Assembly: GCA_034435635.1 (NCBI GenBank)
Contig: DAOTWY010000076.1
Span: 1-45,888, forward strand
Length of the DNA stretch: 45,888 nt
Direction: 5' to 3'
Source: DAOTWY01 sp003696565
Lineage (GTDB): Bacteria; Chloroflexota; Anaerolineae; Aggregatilineales; Phototrophicaceae
Position 1 is the first letter of the stretch. Each line of letters begins with the position of its first letter. The notes below the pieces were generated by a model that saw nothing but the letters and a program-made list of their open reading frames with translations, was not told the origin of the DNA and made no database searches. This document shows positions 32,299-41,128 of the stretch, in pieces. Position numbers and translations under genes: made by a program.

Positions 32299-33668
32299 GT
32301 CTTGGCATTGATCACCACCATCTTCAGCGTGGTCATGTCCTCAATGGCAAAACGTGGACCTTCCCGCCCCACACCCGAGTCTTTATTCCCACCATAAGGC
32401 ATATGATCCACGCGGAAGGTCGGAACATCGTTAATCATCACCCCGCCAACGTTCAACACGCGCACCGCTTGCATCGCCCGATGCAAATTATCAGTAAACA
32501 CCCCTGCCTGCAAACCATAGGGCGAATCGTTGACTTGCTCCAGCGCATCTTCAAAACGAGTGAACGGAATAAGGCAAACAACGGGACCAAACACCTCTTC
32601 CGCCATCACTTTCATCGCTGGGTACGTGTTGATTAACACAGTGGGCTGCACCATTTTGCCTTGCCGCTTACCCCCAGCAATCACATCTGCACCTTGTTCC
32701 GCGGCTTCGTCTACCCAGGATTCCACCCGTGCCGCTGCCGCTTCAGAGATCATCGGTCCTATATCCGTAGATTCTAGTAAGGGGTCGCCCAACTTGAGCT
32801 TATTCGCTTTTTCTACAAAAGCGTCTTTGAATGCCTCAAAATGTGTTTGATGAATGTAAATCCGCTGCACACTGATGCAAACTTGCCCGCTATAAGCAAA
32901 GCTGCCGATGATGGTACTGTTCACAGCGGCAAGTGGGTCGGTATATTCATCAATAATCGTGGCGGCATTCCCACCCAGTTCAAACGCCACCCTGCGCAAC
33001 CCAGCCACTTTGCTGATCTGGCGCGCAACAGGCGGGCTACCCGTAAAGCTAATCATGCTGATGCGCGGATCACTCACCAATGCATGCCCGACATCTGCCC
33101 CACCAACCACCACCTGGAACGCATCATCCGGCAGCCCAGCTTCTTGCAAAATCGCCATCAACTTTAACGCAGTCAATGGGGTGGCTGGAGCCGGCTTAAG
33201 TACAATTGGGCATCCAGCGGCAATAGCTGGGGCAACTTTATGCGCCACCAAATTTAACGGAAAATTAAACGGTGTAATGGCAGCGACTACCCCCACCGGC
33301 TCCCGGATATAATATCCAATTTTACCAGCACCGGATTTTGCAGCATCCAATGGGACTGTCTCCCCATGTAAGCGACGCGCCTCATCCGAAGCAAACGCGA
33401 ATGTCTCCACAGCCCGGCTGACTTCACCTTTGGCATACCGCATGGGCTTGCCGCTTTCCATTGCCAAAGTCTGTGCAATGTCATCAGCATGGGTTTCGAT
33501 CATAGCAGCAGCCAAGTTGAGAATTTGCCCACGCCGAAAAGCGGTCAAGTTCGCCATTTTGCTTTTCACCGCAACGGCTTTACCAATCACATCGCGCACA
33601 TCATCCGGCGTACAATCTGGCACGGTATCAATTACATCATCTGTAAACGGGTTAATAATCTGCATCAT
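32295..33668 (-). CDS. NAD(P)-dependent aldehyde dehydrogenase
   Basis: A 457-residue cytoplasmic enzyme oxidising an aldehyde to the acid. The oxyanion Asn and NAD-binding stretch AITPFNFPLNLVAHKVAPAIAAG, the Glu in FELGGNAA, catalytic Cys264 in YSGQVCISVQR, and EVFGPVV are all present, as is the C-terminal PYGGNKDSGVGREG. The sequence resembles the glyceraldehyde/lactaldehyde/phosphonoacetaldehyde branch (GQVCISVQR), but the aldehyde cannot be fixed. It is a single gene, divergent from the solute-binding protein gene. Confidence 0.92.
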   Translation of the reverse strand: MMQIINPFTDDVIDTVPDCTPDDVRDVIGKAVAVKSKMANLTAFRRGQILNLAAAMIETHADDIAQTLAMESGKPMRYAKGEVSRAVETFAFASDEARRLHGETVPLDAAKSGAGKIGYYIREPVGVVAAITPFNFPLNLVAHKVAPAIAAGCPIVLKPAPATPLTALKLMAILQEAGLPDDAFQVVVGGADVGHALVSDPRISMISFTGSPPVARQISKVAGLRRVAFELGGNAATIIDEYTDPLAAVNSTIIGSFAYSGQVCISVQRIYIHQTHFEAFKDAFVEKANKLKLGDPLLESTDIGPMISEAAAARVESWVDEAAEQGADVIAGGKRQGKMVQPTVLINTYPAMKVMAEEVFGPVVCLIPFTRFEDALEQVNDSPYGLQAGVFTDNLHRAMQAVRVLNVGGVMINDVPTFRVDHMPYGGNKDSGVGREGPRFAIEDMTTLKMVVINAKT

Positions 33669-33804
33669 TTATTTTCCTTATTATCGCTTTTTATCGTTCT
33701 ATCCTAAAAGAATTGGATTATCTTCATACGATTGCAACACCGGTGTATGGGATTTATCCACTATGGTAAAATTTTTACCCTATAGACATAAAGGACGCAA
33801 CCAC

Positions 33805-35328
33805 ATGGCACGAATAGGCTTGCTAATCAGTTTCATATTGATCATTATCAACGGGAGCATCGCACAATCACGTGAGGACTTGCGCGTGCTGACCGCCGGA
33901 CCGATCCGCACACTTGATCCATCCATAGCATTTGATGCCGAATCTATCTTATTGGCAAATATCTATGAGCCACTAGTTTGGCTAGATGAAACCGGTGAAC
34001 CTACCCCTGCATTAGCCACCAGTTGGCAAGTATCTGACGATCAACTCTCTTGGACATTTAACTTACGCGAAGGGGTCTTTTTCCATGATGGCGCACCGCT
34101 TACTGCTGAGGCAGTGGTACGCTCTCTCAACCGAACACGTTACGGCTTTAACACTTCTGCCGCATATTTCTGGTCTCCAGTTTTAGATATTTCTGCATTG
34201 GATGATCTCACTGTGCAAATCACCCTGATGACCCCCACCCCATTGGCGTTGATCGTCGGTGCAGAATATGGCGCGTGGATCATTAGCCCCAATGCGCTAG
34301 ATGCCGCAGAGGCTGATCCATCCTGGTTTGACCAAGGGAACGCTGCCGGCACAGGAGCATATCAACTCACCAGTGTGACAGATAACACCTATACCTTAAC
34401 ACGGTTTGATGCCTATTGGGGAGAACCTGCACAAATCCGCCGCGTGGAAATTCAGGTTGAGCCAGATATGTTTGAGCGTGTCCGTTTACAAAGTGACGGA
34501 GAAGTTGATTTAGCATTTTTCCAACCGAATGCTGCTTTTACACCCGCTTTTGTAGAAAAAGGCTTTAAGATTGCAACCTATCCATCTTTAGTCAATATCC
34601 TGGCATTTTTGAATACCAGCCGCCCCCCCTTAGATGATGTGCGCGTACGGCAGGCAATTGCCTATGCCATTCCATATGATAACTTGGTTGCATTGGATCA
34701 TTCTGGTTCTTCCACACAAGCACGTGGGGCTGTTCCAAGCATCGCTTATGCCCACGCACCAAGCACGCCACAATATTACTATGATATAGAACAGGCACGG
34801 GCGTTGATCGCTGAATCCGGGGTTAACCCAGCAGATTACACCTTATGGTTAACCTATTCTGTAGAAGAGTATGGGTTGCTTTCGGAGATCGCCCCAGTGC
34901 TAGAAGCAGCGTTACTAGAGCTTGGCTTTGGTGTCAATGTGCAGCCAACAACCCTACAGGAACAATATCGAATCGCACGCCGCCAATCCGAAACCGCAGA
35001 ACAAGACATCGCGCTCATTCGCTATGTGCCCGGGTTTGCACATGGTGGGGTTGAGCATTTGGCAACCTTGTTTTATGACAACCCATATCTATACCTTAAC
35101 TTCAGCTATTGGCAAAACCCGGATTATGACTCGCTCGTTGGGCAGGCAATCCGCACTGAGGATGAAGCACGCTATAGCCAGGCACAGACCATGCTAGTAG
35201 AAGCCTCTCCCGCATTATTTTTGCTGGATGAAGGACGCTGGTTTGCTATTCCACCTGAGCTAGAAGGATTTACATATAACCCCTATTATGCCTTCACTTT
35301 GTTTTTCGCCACAATGCATTGGGAATAA
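33805..35328 (+). CDS. Peptide-type (SBP family 5) ABC solute-binding protein
   Basis: 507 residues from the ATG at 33805, which has AAGGA upstream. A longer in-frame start at 33430 would overlap the divergent gene. A signal peptide (about 1-21, ending SIAQ) lacks a lipobox. Family 5 marks are LDPSIAFDAESILLANIYEPL, then LATSWQVSDDQLSWTFNLREGVFFHDG, and the late YNPYYAF region. Such proteins deliver oligopeptides, dipeptides or nickel to ABC importers. No permease or ATPase gene is adjacent, so this is an orphan copy or works with a distant importer. Confidence 0.88.
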   Translation: MARIGLLISFILIIINGSIAQSREDLRVLTAGPIRTLDPSIAFDAESILLANIYEPLVWLDETGEPTPALATSWQVSDDQLSWTFNLREGVFFHDGAPLTAEAVVRSLNRTRYGFNTSAAYFWSPVLDISALDDLTVQITLMTPTPLALIVGAEYGAWIISPNALDAAEADPSWFDQGNAAGTGAYQLTSVTDNTYTLTRFDAYWGEPAQIRRVEIQVEPDMFERVRLQSDGEVDLAFFQPNAAFTPAFVEKGFKIATYPSLVNILAFLNTSRPPLDDVRVRQAIAYAIPYDNLVALDHSGSSTQARGAVPSIAYAHAPSTPQYYYDIEQARALIAESGVNPADYTLWLTYSVEEYGLLSEIAPVLEAALLELGFGVNVQPTTLQEQYRIARRQSETAEQDIALIRYVPGFAHGGVEHLATLFYDNPYLYLNFSYWQNPDYDSLVGQAIRTEDEARYSQAQTMLVEASPALFLLDEGRWFAIPPELEGFTYNPYYAFTLFFATMHWE

Positions 35329-35490
35329 CACAATGAGATTTAACAATATTACGAAATCTTAAAGCTTTAATGGGATAAAAGTACTGTTGTGAATATTGCC
35401 AAGTGGTCAGACCAGCCGCTAAACTGTGAACAGGTATGCATAACAGCGCACCTACATCCGCAAAATAGTGTTTTAACAGGGGTCTTTTTT

Positions 35491-35892
35491 ATGATACGCC
35501 GCACAATTTTTTCATTTGTATTGGTCGCATCTGTTTTAGCTGGGGTGTTATTTGCACCGTTATCTACACAGCCTGCCCGTGCAGAAGCCGCACCAAATGG
35601 CTGTGGTCCTAGTGCATTATATCTTTATACCCTCATTCCCAATACCATCTCTTATTGGCACTTCTGGCGCGGTTGGGAAACATTCAACTTCACTAATGCC
35701 TGCAATGCCCATGATATCTGCTACGACGGCAGTGGCGTGCCACGTTCAACCTGTGATTCACGCTTCTTGAATGATATGTTGAGCGTTTGTAGCCGAGGCT
35801 GGACATGGGGATCACGGACGTGGTGCAACACCGCCGCATACACCTATTACAGCTCAGTTGTCACCTTCGGCTGGATCGCATATACACCTTAA
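35491..35892 (+). CDS. Small secreted phospholipase A2-like protein
   Basis: 133 residues from the ATG at 35491 (AGGGG upstream). The signal peptide ends about residue 31 (QPARAEA). The mature part of about 100 residues contains His74-Asp75 in ACNAHDICYDG, the catalytic pattern of the phospholipase A2 superfamily, followed by STCDSRFLNDMLSVC. Cys residues at 71, 77 and beyond can form the usual disulfides. The N-terminal NGCGPSALYLY also suits the fold. It should hydrolyse the sn-2 ester of phospholipids outside the cell, for instance in attack or membrane remodelling. It follows the solute-binding protein gene by 162 bases and has its own terminator. Confidence 0.8.
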   Translation: MIRRTIFSFVLVASVLAGVLFAPLSTQPARAEAAPNGCGPSALYLYTLIPNTISYWHFWRGWETFNFTNACNAHDICYDGSGVPRSTCDSRFLNDMLSVCSRGWTWGSRTWCNTAAYTYYSSVVTFGWIAYTP

Positions 35893-35903
35893 GTTTTTTG
35901 TAG

Positions 35904-35937
35904 CGGGCGTGGGTGTGAAAATGTCCACGCCCGTTTT
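35904..35937 (+). terminator. Terminator between the PLA2-like gene and folC
   Basis: A 9-bp GC-rich stem (CGGGCGTGG at 35904-35912, CCACGCCCG at 35925-35933) is followed by TTTT on the plus strand. On the minus strand it is preceded by A residues giving TTTTTT after the stem at 35895-35900, so it may serve both converging genes. Confidence 0.8.
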
Positions 35938-37298
35938 CATATCACCTCATAATCCAAACCATAGTGTGCCATTGCATCCCCAATAGCTGGTTGCGCAACT
36001 GCCATTAACACCGTGCCGTATTCCCCAGCGGATTGCTCGGCTATCTGGATCGCCTGACTGATCGAATCCGCCCAGATGACATGCTCATGCAGCCTGGATG
36101 CAATCTCCCGCGCTTGTGCTTCTGGCGGGAATTTAATCGTGATATTACGCGCCGATTGTGTGAGGATTAATTGATCACTTATTGGCGCAAATAAAGCATA
36201 AACCCCTTCAACGTCGCGATCTGTGGGAACAGCCAGAACAGTGATGACCGGTGAGGTCAAATGTGGCATAACGCTCTTAATAAACGATTGTGCGGAGAGG
36301 GTGTTAATCGCCCCATCAATATACACGGTCGGGTTTTCTCGCAATTTTTGACATCTACCAGGGAAAAACACACGCTCCAGCCCGGTACGGATGCGTGTCA
36401 CATATTCATCAGATGCATGCCGGATATCGCTTTCCAAGCGGGCGTGCATATTCCCCGCCGCCCAAATCGCAAGAGAGGCGTTTTCAATCTCATACACGCC
36501 ATGCATCGGCAAATCAACAACCCCATATCGTCCAAAATCCACCCGCAAGCCATTGGATGTATGCGCAATCAGTTGCCCCATATCCGCAGGGGCAAGCCAT
36601 TCAAAAGTCGCCTCCAACGCTTCTGCTTCCTCACGTAACACTGCCATAACTTGCGGAGATTGTGGCACACTATAAGCATAGCTGTGTGGCTTGATGATAC
36701 CCGCTTTATGCCATGCAATACGCTCAACTGTCGCCCCCAAATAGCGCGTATGCTCCAAAATAATCGGCGTAAAGAGTGATAACATATTCGGAACAAGCGC
36801 GTTGTCATCAAACCGCCCACCGCGCCCCACTTCAATCACCGCGGCGGTCACATCTTGCTCATCAAACCAAGTCAATGCCATTGCTAAAAAAATCCCTTGC
36901 GGGCTAAGATATTTGCCCTCTGGCAATTTCGACACAATAGCATCGATTTCCGGCGAAAGTTGATCCACTAAACGCAGCAAATCTGCTTCACTCATCATTC
37001 GTCCATTAATGCGAAACCGCTGACGGTACGTTGTGAGGTGGGGGCTGGTGACCATCCCTACCGTATGCCCTAGGGATTGTAACAACTTGGCAGTAATCGC
37101 CGTAACAGAGCCTTTCCCCTTGCTGCCTGTTACCACAGCATATTCCCGCTTTTTGCCAGGTAACCCTAGTCGATTTAACAATTGGCGTGTGGGCGCAATA
37201 TCACGAGTATCTTCGTCCAAACCGCGCGTTTGCCAACCACTACGTGCAATCGATTGAAAAACATAGGTAATCGCATCCGCTTCAGTCCGAAAGCGCAT
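35937..37298 (-). CDS. folC: Bifunctional folylpolyglutamate/dihydrofolate synthase
   Basis: 453 residues from the ATG at 37298, with AAGGAAG about nine bases upstream; the longer frame upstream covers the divergent promoter region. The Mur-ligase-type P-loop VTGSKGKGSV, the following TSPHLTTYRQRFRINGR, VIEVGRGGRFDDNA and HTRYLGATVERIAWHKAGI are typical. It adds glutamate to folates, using ATP. It is transcribed alone, divergent from the restriction-modification pair with promoters in the 89-base gap. Confidence 0.92.
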   Translation of the reverse strand: MRFRTEADAITYVFQSIARSGWQTRGLDEDTRDIAPTRQLLNRLGLPGKKREYAVVTGSKGKGSVTAITAKLLQSLGHTVGMVTSPHLTTYRQRFRINGRMMSEADLLRLVDQLSPEIDAIVSKLPEGKYLSPQGIFLAMALTWFDEQDVTAAVIEVGRGGRFDDNALVPNMLSLFTPIILEHTRYLGATVERIAWHKAGIIKPHSYAYSVPQSPQVMAVLREEAEALEATFEWLAPADMGQLIAHTSNGLRVDFGRYGVVDLPMHGVYEIENASLAIWAAGNMHARLESDIRHASDEYVTRIRTGLERVFFPGRCQKLRENPTVYIDGAINTLSAQSFIKSVMPHLTSPVITVLAVPTDRDVEGVYALFAPISDQLILTQSARNITIKFPPEAQAREIASRLHEHVIWADSISQAIQIAEQSAGEYGTVLMAVAQPAIGDAMAHYGLDYEVI

Positions 37299-37331
37299 GA
37301 GGTGTCTTCCTTTCGTTGATGATGAGTGTCT

Positions 37332-37372
37332 ATTATACTTAAACATCAGATATAATTTCATCAAATGTTTAA
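37332..37372. promoter_or_regulatory. Divergent promoters and inverted repeat between folC and the methylase gene
   Basis: TATAAT at 37351-37356 (plus strand) and its complement ATTATA at 37332-37337 (minus strand) are probable -10 boxes for the two divergent genes. The inverted arms TTAAACAT (37339-37346) and ATGTTTAA (37365-37372) flank the plus-strand -10 box and could be an operator controlling the restriction-modification pair. Confidence 0.45.
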
Positions 37373-37387
37373 TCTGAGAAAGCAACA

Positions 37388-38239
37388 ATGGCTCGAAAAA
37401 AAATTGCATTTGGCTGGTATGGTGGTAAGTTTAGTCATCTGGATTGGTTGCTACCATTATTACCGAGAACAAAACATTATTGCGAACCATTTGGGGGGTC
37501 GGCAGCTGTTTTGATTAATCGCGCACCTTCTCCCATTGAAACTTATAATGACCTTGATGGTGAACTAGTCAATTTTTTCCGCGTCTTAAGAAATAACAAA
37601 GAAGCCCTATTAGAAGCGATCGGTTTAACACCATTTTCGCGTGAGGAATTTGAATTAGCAATTCAACCCATAGATAACACTATCAGTGATCTAGAACGGG
37701 CGCGGCGATTCTTTGTGCGAGCGCGGCAGGTGCGTACCGGATTAGCACAAACTGCTAGTAGCGGACGCTGGGCGCATTGCCTGCTTACCAGCCGGGCTGG
37801 AATGGCAGGTGCTGTCTCACGGTGGCTTGGCAGTGTAGAAGGATTATCTGAAATTGCCCAGCGGTTGCTCCGTGTTCAAATTGAGCACGCACCTGCTACT
37901 GAAGTTATCCAGCGGTATGATAGCCCAGAAACACTGTTTTATTGCGACCCACCATATCCACATGATTCACGTGGAGATAATAAAGCATATGCCTACGAAA
38001 TGACAGACGATGACCACCGCCAATTGGCAGCAGTGCTGCACAACGTTAAGGGAAAGGTTGCGCTTTCCAGCTATGAATCAGACTTGATGACAGAACTTTA
38101 TAAGGGCTGGCAATGCATAAAAGCCCCCGCAAGAAAAGTACACTCCGTAAAACAGAAGCGTGTAGAACTTTTATGGATCAATTATAGCATCGATGAGATG
38201 ACACAGTCGCCGTTGTTTGAACTGGCATCTGAGGAGTAA
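37388..38239 (+). CDS. D12-class adenine-N6 DNA methyltransferase
   Basis: A 283-residue DNA methyltransferase that transfers a methyl group from S-adenosylmethionine to adenine N6. The order of motifs is that of the D12/Dam class: FGWYGGKFSH (motif X/I region) and CEPFGGSAAV near the start, and Asp187-Pro-Pro-Tyr190 (YCDPPYPH) as the catalytic motif IV. Target recognition lies between (about 60-175). The endonuclease gene starts three bases after the stop, so the two form a type II restriction-modification operon. The recognition site is not visible. The inverted repeat upstream may autoregulate it. Confidence 0.92.
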   Translation: MARKKIAFGWYGGKFSHLDWLLPLLPRTKHYCEPFGGSAAVLINRAPSPIETYNDLDGELVNFFRVLRNNKEALLEAIGLTPFSREEFELAIQPIDNTISDLERARRFFVRARQVRTGLAQTASSGRWAHCLLTSRAGMAGAVSRWLGSVEGLSEIAQRLLRVQIEHAPATEVIQRYDSPETLFYCDPPYPHDSRGDNKAYAYEMTDDDHRQLAAVLHNVKGKVALSSYESDLMTELYKGWQCIKAPARKVHSVKQKRVELLWINYSIDEMTQSPLFELASEE

Positions 38240-38242
38240 TTT

Positions 38243-39367
38243 ATGACCCCGACACCGGATGAAATACTACAGCAAATTTACGAAAAAGTAACAGCCAGGC
38301 TCAATGAAGCGTGGATTGTTGAAACAGATATTTTTCGGCGGGTAGAATTGGTGAGTCGCAATATCAACAATCGAGCAGGGGTGCGTGCACTACTGGCATG
38401 CGCTTTGGCAAAGGTTCATGATGTACATATAGACATCCGCAAACCTTACACTGAAATTGGCGACACGGATACATTCTCCGGCAGGGCATATGATGAGCGA
38501 TTTATTGCACCATTTATTACCCAGCATAATTTACCCTGTAATCCGACAACTGCTTTTCTCACACCAGCATTACGAAACCGAAATACGGTTCTCACGCCAG
38601 ATCTAAATTTATCCGGCAGACCGAAACAAGTTTATGATGCGTTGCTGCAACTACTCGCTGATGTTTATGAGGGGCGTATCACGGCTCAGCAACTTTTAAG
38701 TGAGACAATACGCCAGTTAATCCTCCTTCGGAATGAGAAACAACAACGCATGGCTTCTCTGCTTGCAAATCTAAAATCTCGCTATGGAGATGTATCGCTT
38801 TCTGCTGAACAAATTATCACACTTATTCAACAACATCTAGTGACCAAAGGCTCCAGTCGCTTACCAGTTTTGATTGTTACAGCCGCTTATATCACAGCAA
38901 GACCTTATTTACAGGAACGTGCCCTTCCACTGCAAGCACACAACGCCGCAGACAGTCAGACTCAGGCGTTAGGTGATGTGCAGATTACACTAGAAAACGA
39001 GGACAATATCATCACCTGCTATGAAATGAAATCTAAGAAAGTGGTAATTGGGGATATTGATCTAGCAGTCAACCACAAGCTTTCCAAAACCCCACATCGC
39101 GTTGATAACTATATCTTCATCACCACTGAACCAATTGACGAGGCTGTATCCACATATGCCAGAAATCTCTATGATCAGCTTGGTGTGGAAATCGTTATAC
39201 TGGACTGTATTGGATTCCTGCGGCATTTCTTGCATTTGTTTCATCGACATCGTATGACTTTTTTAGATCATTATCAGGATTTAGTGCTCGCAGAACCAGA
39301 CAGTGCCATTAGCCAGCCCTTAAAGGAAGTCTTTCTTACTTTAAGGCAAGCCGCAGAAAGTGACTGA
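38243..39367 (+). CDS. Type II restriction endonuclease, SacI-family-like
   Basis: A 374-residue protein. The region SGRAYDERFIAPFI followed by LPCNPTTAFLTPALRNRN resembles SacI-family endonucleases. A PD-(D/E)XK-like core is visible: Asp245 (LGDVQITLEN) and Glu261-x-Lys263 (CYEMKSKKV), the residues that hold the metal for DNA cleavage. Translation is coupled to the methylase gene (three-base gap), as usual for type II pairs without a controller gene. Family and site are inferred; the true SacI partner is a cytosine methylase, so the target here may differ. The gene ends eight bases from the converging SDR gene. Confidence 0.75.
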   Translation: MTPTPDEILQQIYEKVTARLNEAWIVETDIFRRVELVSRNINNRAGVRALLACALAKVHDVHIDIRKPYTEIGDTDTFSGRAYDERFIAPFITQHNLPCNPTTAFLTPALRNRNTVLTPDLNLSGRPKQVYDALLQLLADVYEGRITAQQLLSETIRQLILLRNEKQQRMASLLANLKSRYGDVSLSAEQIITLIQQHLVTKGSSRLPVLIVTAAYITARPYLQERALPLQAHNAADSQTQALGDVQITLENEDNIITCYEMKSKKVVIGDIDLAVNHKLSKTPHRVDNYIFITTEPIDEAVSTYARNLYDQLGVEIVILDCIGFLRHFLHLFHRHRMTFLDHYQDLVLAEPDSAISQPLKEVFLTLRQAAESD

Positions 39368-39375
39368 TATTCGTG

Positions 39376-40296
39376 CTACTCATTCCAGCCCATTTGCCGG
39401 AAGACATGCAGCATCTCGGTACGGTCGCCAATGTGATCATAATACAAGTCATATAACCCCGGGAAAATCCGCGCAAAGGTTGCCCCCACAGTCACTAAAG
39501 GACCTCCAAACAACACTTCTGCTCGGTTAAAACGCACCGCATCCACAATACCCTGCGCAACAACCGCCGGCGGATCGACATAAATCAGTGGGTTAAGAAT
39601 GCCCGACTCGCGCATATCATCCTCATCTACCCGCAAAAACGTTGTGTTGCGCGTCCAGCCAGGCATCATATAAGAGACATTCACCCCCGTGCCATGTAAT
39701 TCCCGCCGCAGTGAATCACTAAACGCATTGATGCCCAAACGACTCCCAGCATAAACCGCCATCCCTGGCGGGCAAATCAGGCTCACCATACTGCTCACAT
39801 TGACGATGTGCCCATGCCGCCGTTTGAGCATCCCAGGTAATACCAACTGCGTTAAGCGGATAGCCCCCACCAAGTTGACATATAACAGATCACGCACTCG
39901 GCGCGGGTTCAGTTCTTCCAGTGGACCGCCAAGCAAATCCGAAGCCTGATTCACCAGCACATCAATCCGACCAAAATGTTGTTCAACTGTTTGGACAAGG
40001 CGTTGAAGATCACTATCAACCGTTACATCTGCTGGAACAACCAAGGTATCCACGCCATATTGCGCTTCAATTTCCGCTGCAATGGGGTGCAAGGTAGCCG
40101 GTTGCCGCCCCGTCAGGACAATTAACCCACCCTGCGCAGCAAACGCATGACAAATCGCCCGACCAATATCACCAGATGCACCCGTGACCACAATAACCTT
40201 ATCTCGGATACTGAACTGTTCTCGTTGCAGACGATTACGCCAAATCAACATACCAATAGCGGATAAAATTCCCGCCCAAATCAATTTTCGTAACAT
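39376..40296 (-). CDS. Membrane-anchored SDR with altered catalytic residue
   Basis: A 306-residue short-chain dehydrogenase/reductase. Residues 1-19 form one hydrophobic helix with basic flanks, probably a membrane anchor. The NAD(P)-binding motif TGASGDIG and the NxAS-type segment (LVNQASDLLGG) are present, with Ser at VNVSSMVS. The active-site YxxxK is YAGSR here: Tyr182 is kept but the Lys position is Arg186. The codon is CGT. Lys normally positions the cofactor and lowers the Tyr pKa, so activity may be reduced or altered. The substrate is unknown. It is transcribed alone, converging with the endonuclease gene. Confidence 0.85.
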   Translation of the reverse strand: MLRKLIWAGILSAIGMLIWRNRLQREQFSIRDKVIVVTGASGDIGRAICHAFAAQGGLIVLTGRQPATLHPIAAEIEAQYGVDTLVVPADVTVDSDLQRLVQTVEQHFGRIDVLVNQASDLLGGPLEELNPRRVRDLLYVNLVGAIRLTQLVLPGMLKRRHGHIVNVSSMVSLICPPGMAVYAGSRLGINAFSDSLRRELHGTGVNVSYMMPGWTRNTTFLRVDEDDMRESGILNPLIYVDPPAVVAQGIVDAVRFNRAEVLFGGPLVTVGATFARIFPGLYDLYYDHIGDRTEMLHVFRQMGWNE

Positions 40297-40426
40297 ACTT
40301 TAACCAAGTTGTTTGTTTTCTCATCGCGTGTGCAGCAGCCAACAATAGACGGCACAATGCGATTTATCAACCACACGTGACCATATACCATATAACTAGG
40401 GGATAAATTCCGCGCACATCCCTCAA

Positions 40427-41128
40427 TTATAACACCGGATACACAATCCGCATGGGCAGACCAAACGCATCTCGTGGTGGCTCATCTGGCAAGCTGGCGA
40501 GCGGCTCCATCCCCGCACAAAGTAACAATACCAACGCATCCAGAATATCATCATCCGCTACATCACGCGGATGGAAAGTCGCCCGTGCCGTTTCAGCAAT
40601 ATGCCGCATTTGTGGATCATACCCAAGCAGCACAGACAGCCGTTCATAAAATCCAAAGCCAGACTTTTTGCTGTGTGCCATGGGCGCGCCCTGCAATACA
40701 CAAAACGCCACTTCCGGATGACATTCCATCACAACCGATTGTGCATGAGCATCTCCGCGTAAAACAGTGTTCACCTCACGAATGCGCGGCACAATATTCC
40801 AGGTCTGTTTGGGGAATTTTTTACCAGTGATACGCTGATTAATGGCAATCGCTTCCTGATACGTTGAGGCATCTAAAGCAGCGCGTACCGGCATAACGAA
40901 CATGCTCGCTCGCCGTGCACCAAGCATCTGCCGCGCTAACATATCCGGTACACGCTCGCCGCTTTCTGGCAAGCCAATTGTCATATCAATCAACACACGA
41001 GAAGCTTCTGCCCCGTATTTATCCCAAAATATCCCAAATTCAGGGAAGATTTCAATCAGATTAGCGTTATTCGCCGTCCGGGCAATGCCAAGCCAGCCAG
41101 CACGACACCCATCAATTCCCCAAATCAT
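40427..41128 (-). CDS. DUF429 family protein
   Basis: A 233-residue protein beginning MIWGIDGCRAGWLGI, with DMTIGLPESGERVPD, ECHPEVAF and DDDILDALVLLL; this is the DUF429 pattern, an RNase H-like fold with conserved Asp and Glu residues near the start and end. The fold could bind metal and act on nucleic acid, but function is not known. The ATG at 41128 overlaps the S9 peptidase stop (ATGA), so both are translated together. Confidence 0.85.
   Translation of the reverse strand: MIWGIDGCRAGWLGIARTANNANLIEIFPEFGIFWDKYGAEASRVLIDMTIGLPESGERVPDMLARQMLGARRASMFVMPVRAALDASTYQEAIAINQRITGKKFPKQTWNIVPRIREVNTVLRGDAHAQSVVMECHPEVAFCVLQGAPMAHSKKSGFGFYERLSVLLGYDPQMRHIAETARATFHPRDVADDDILDALVLLLCAGMEPLASLPDEPPRDAFGLPMRIVYPVL

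Noticed and set aside
33430..33804. Longer N-terminus for the solute-binding protein
   Set aside because: It is antisense to the aldehyde dehydrogenase gene; the ATG at 33805 has AAGGA and starts a signal peptide.
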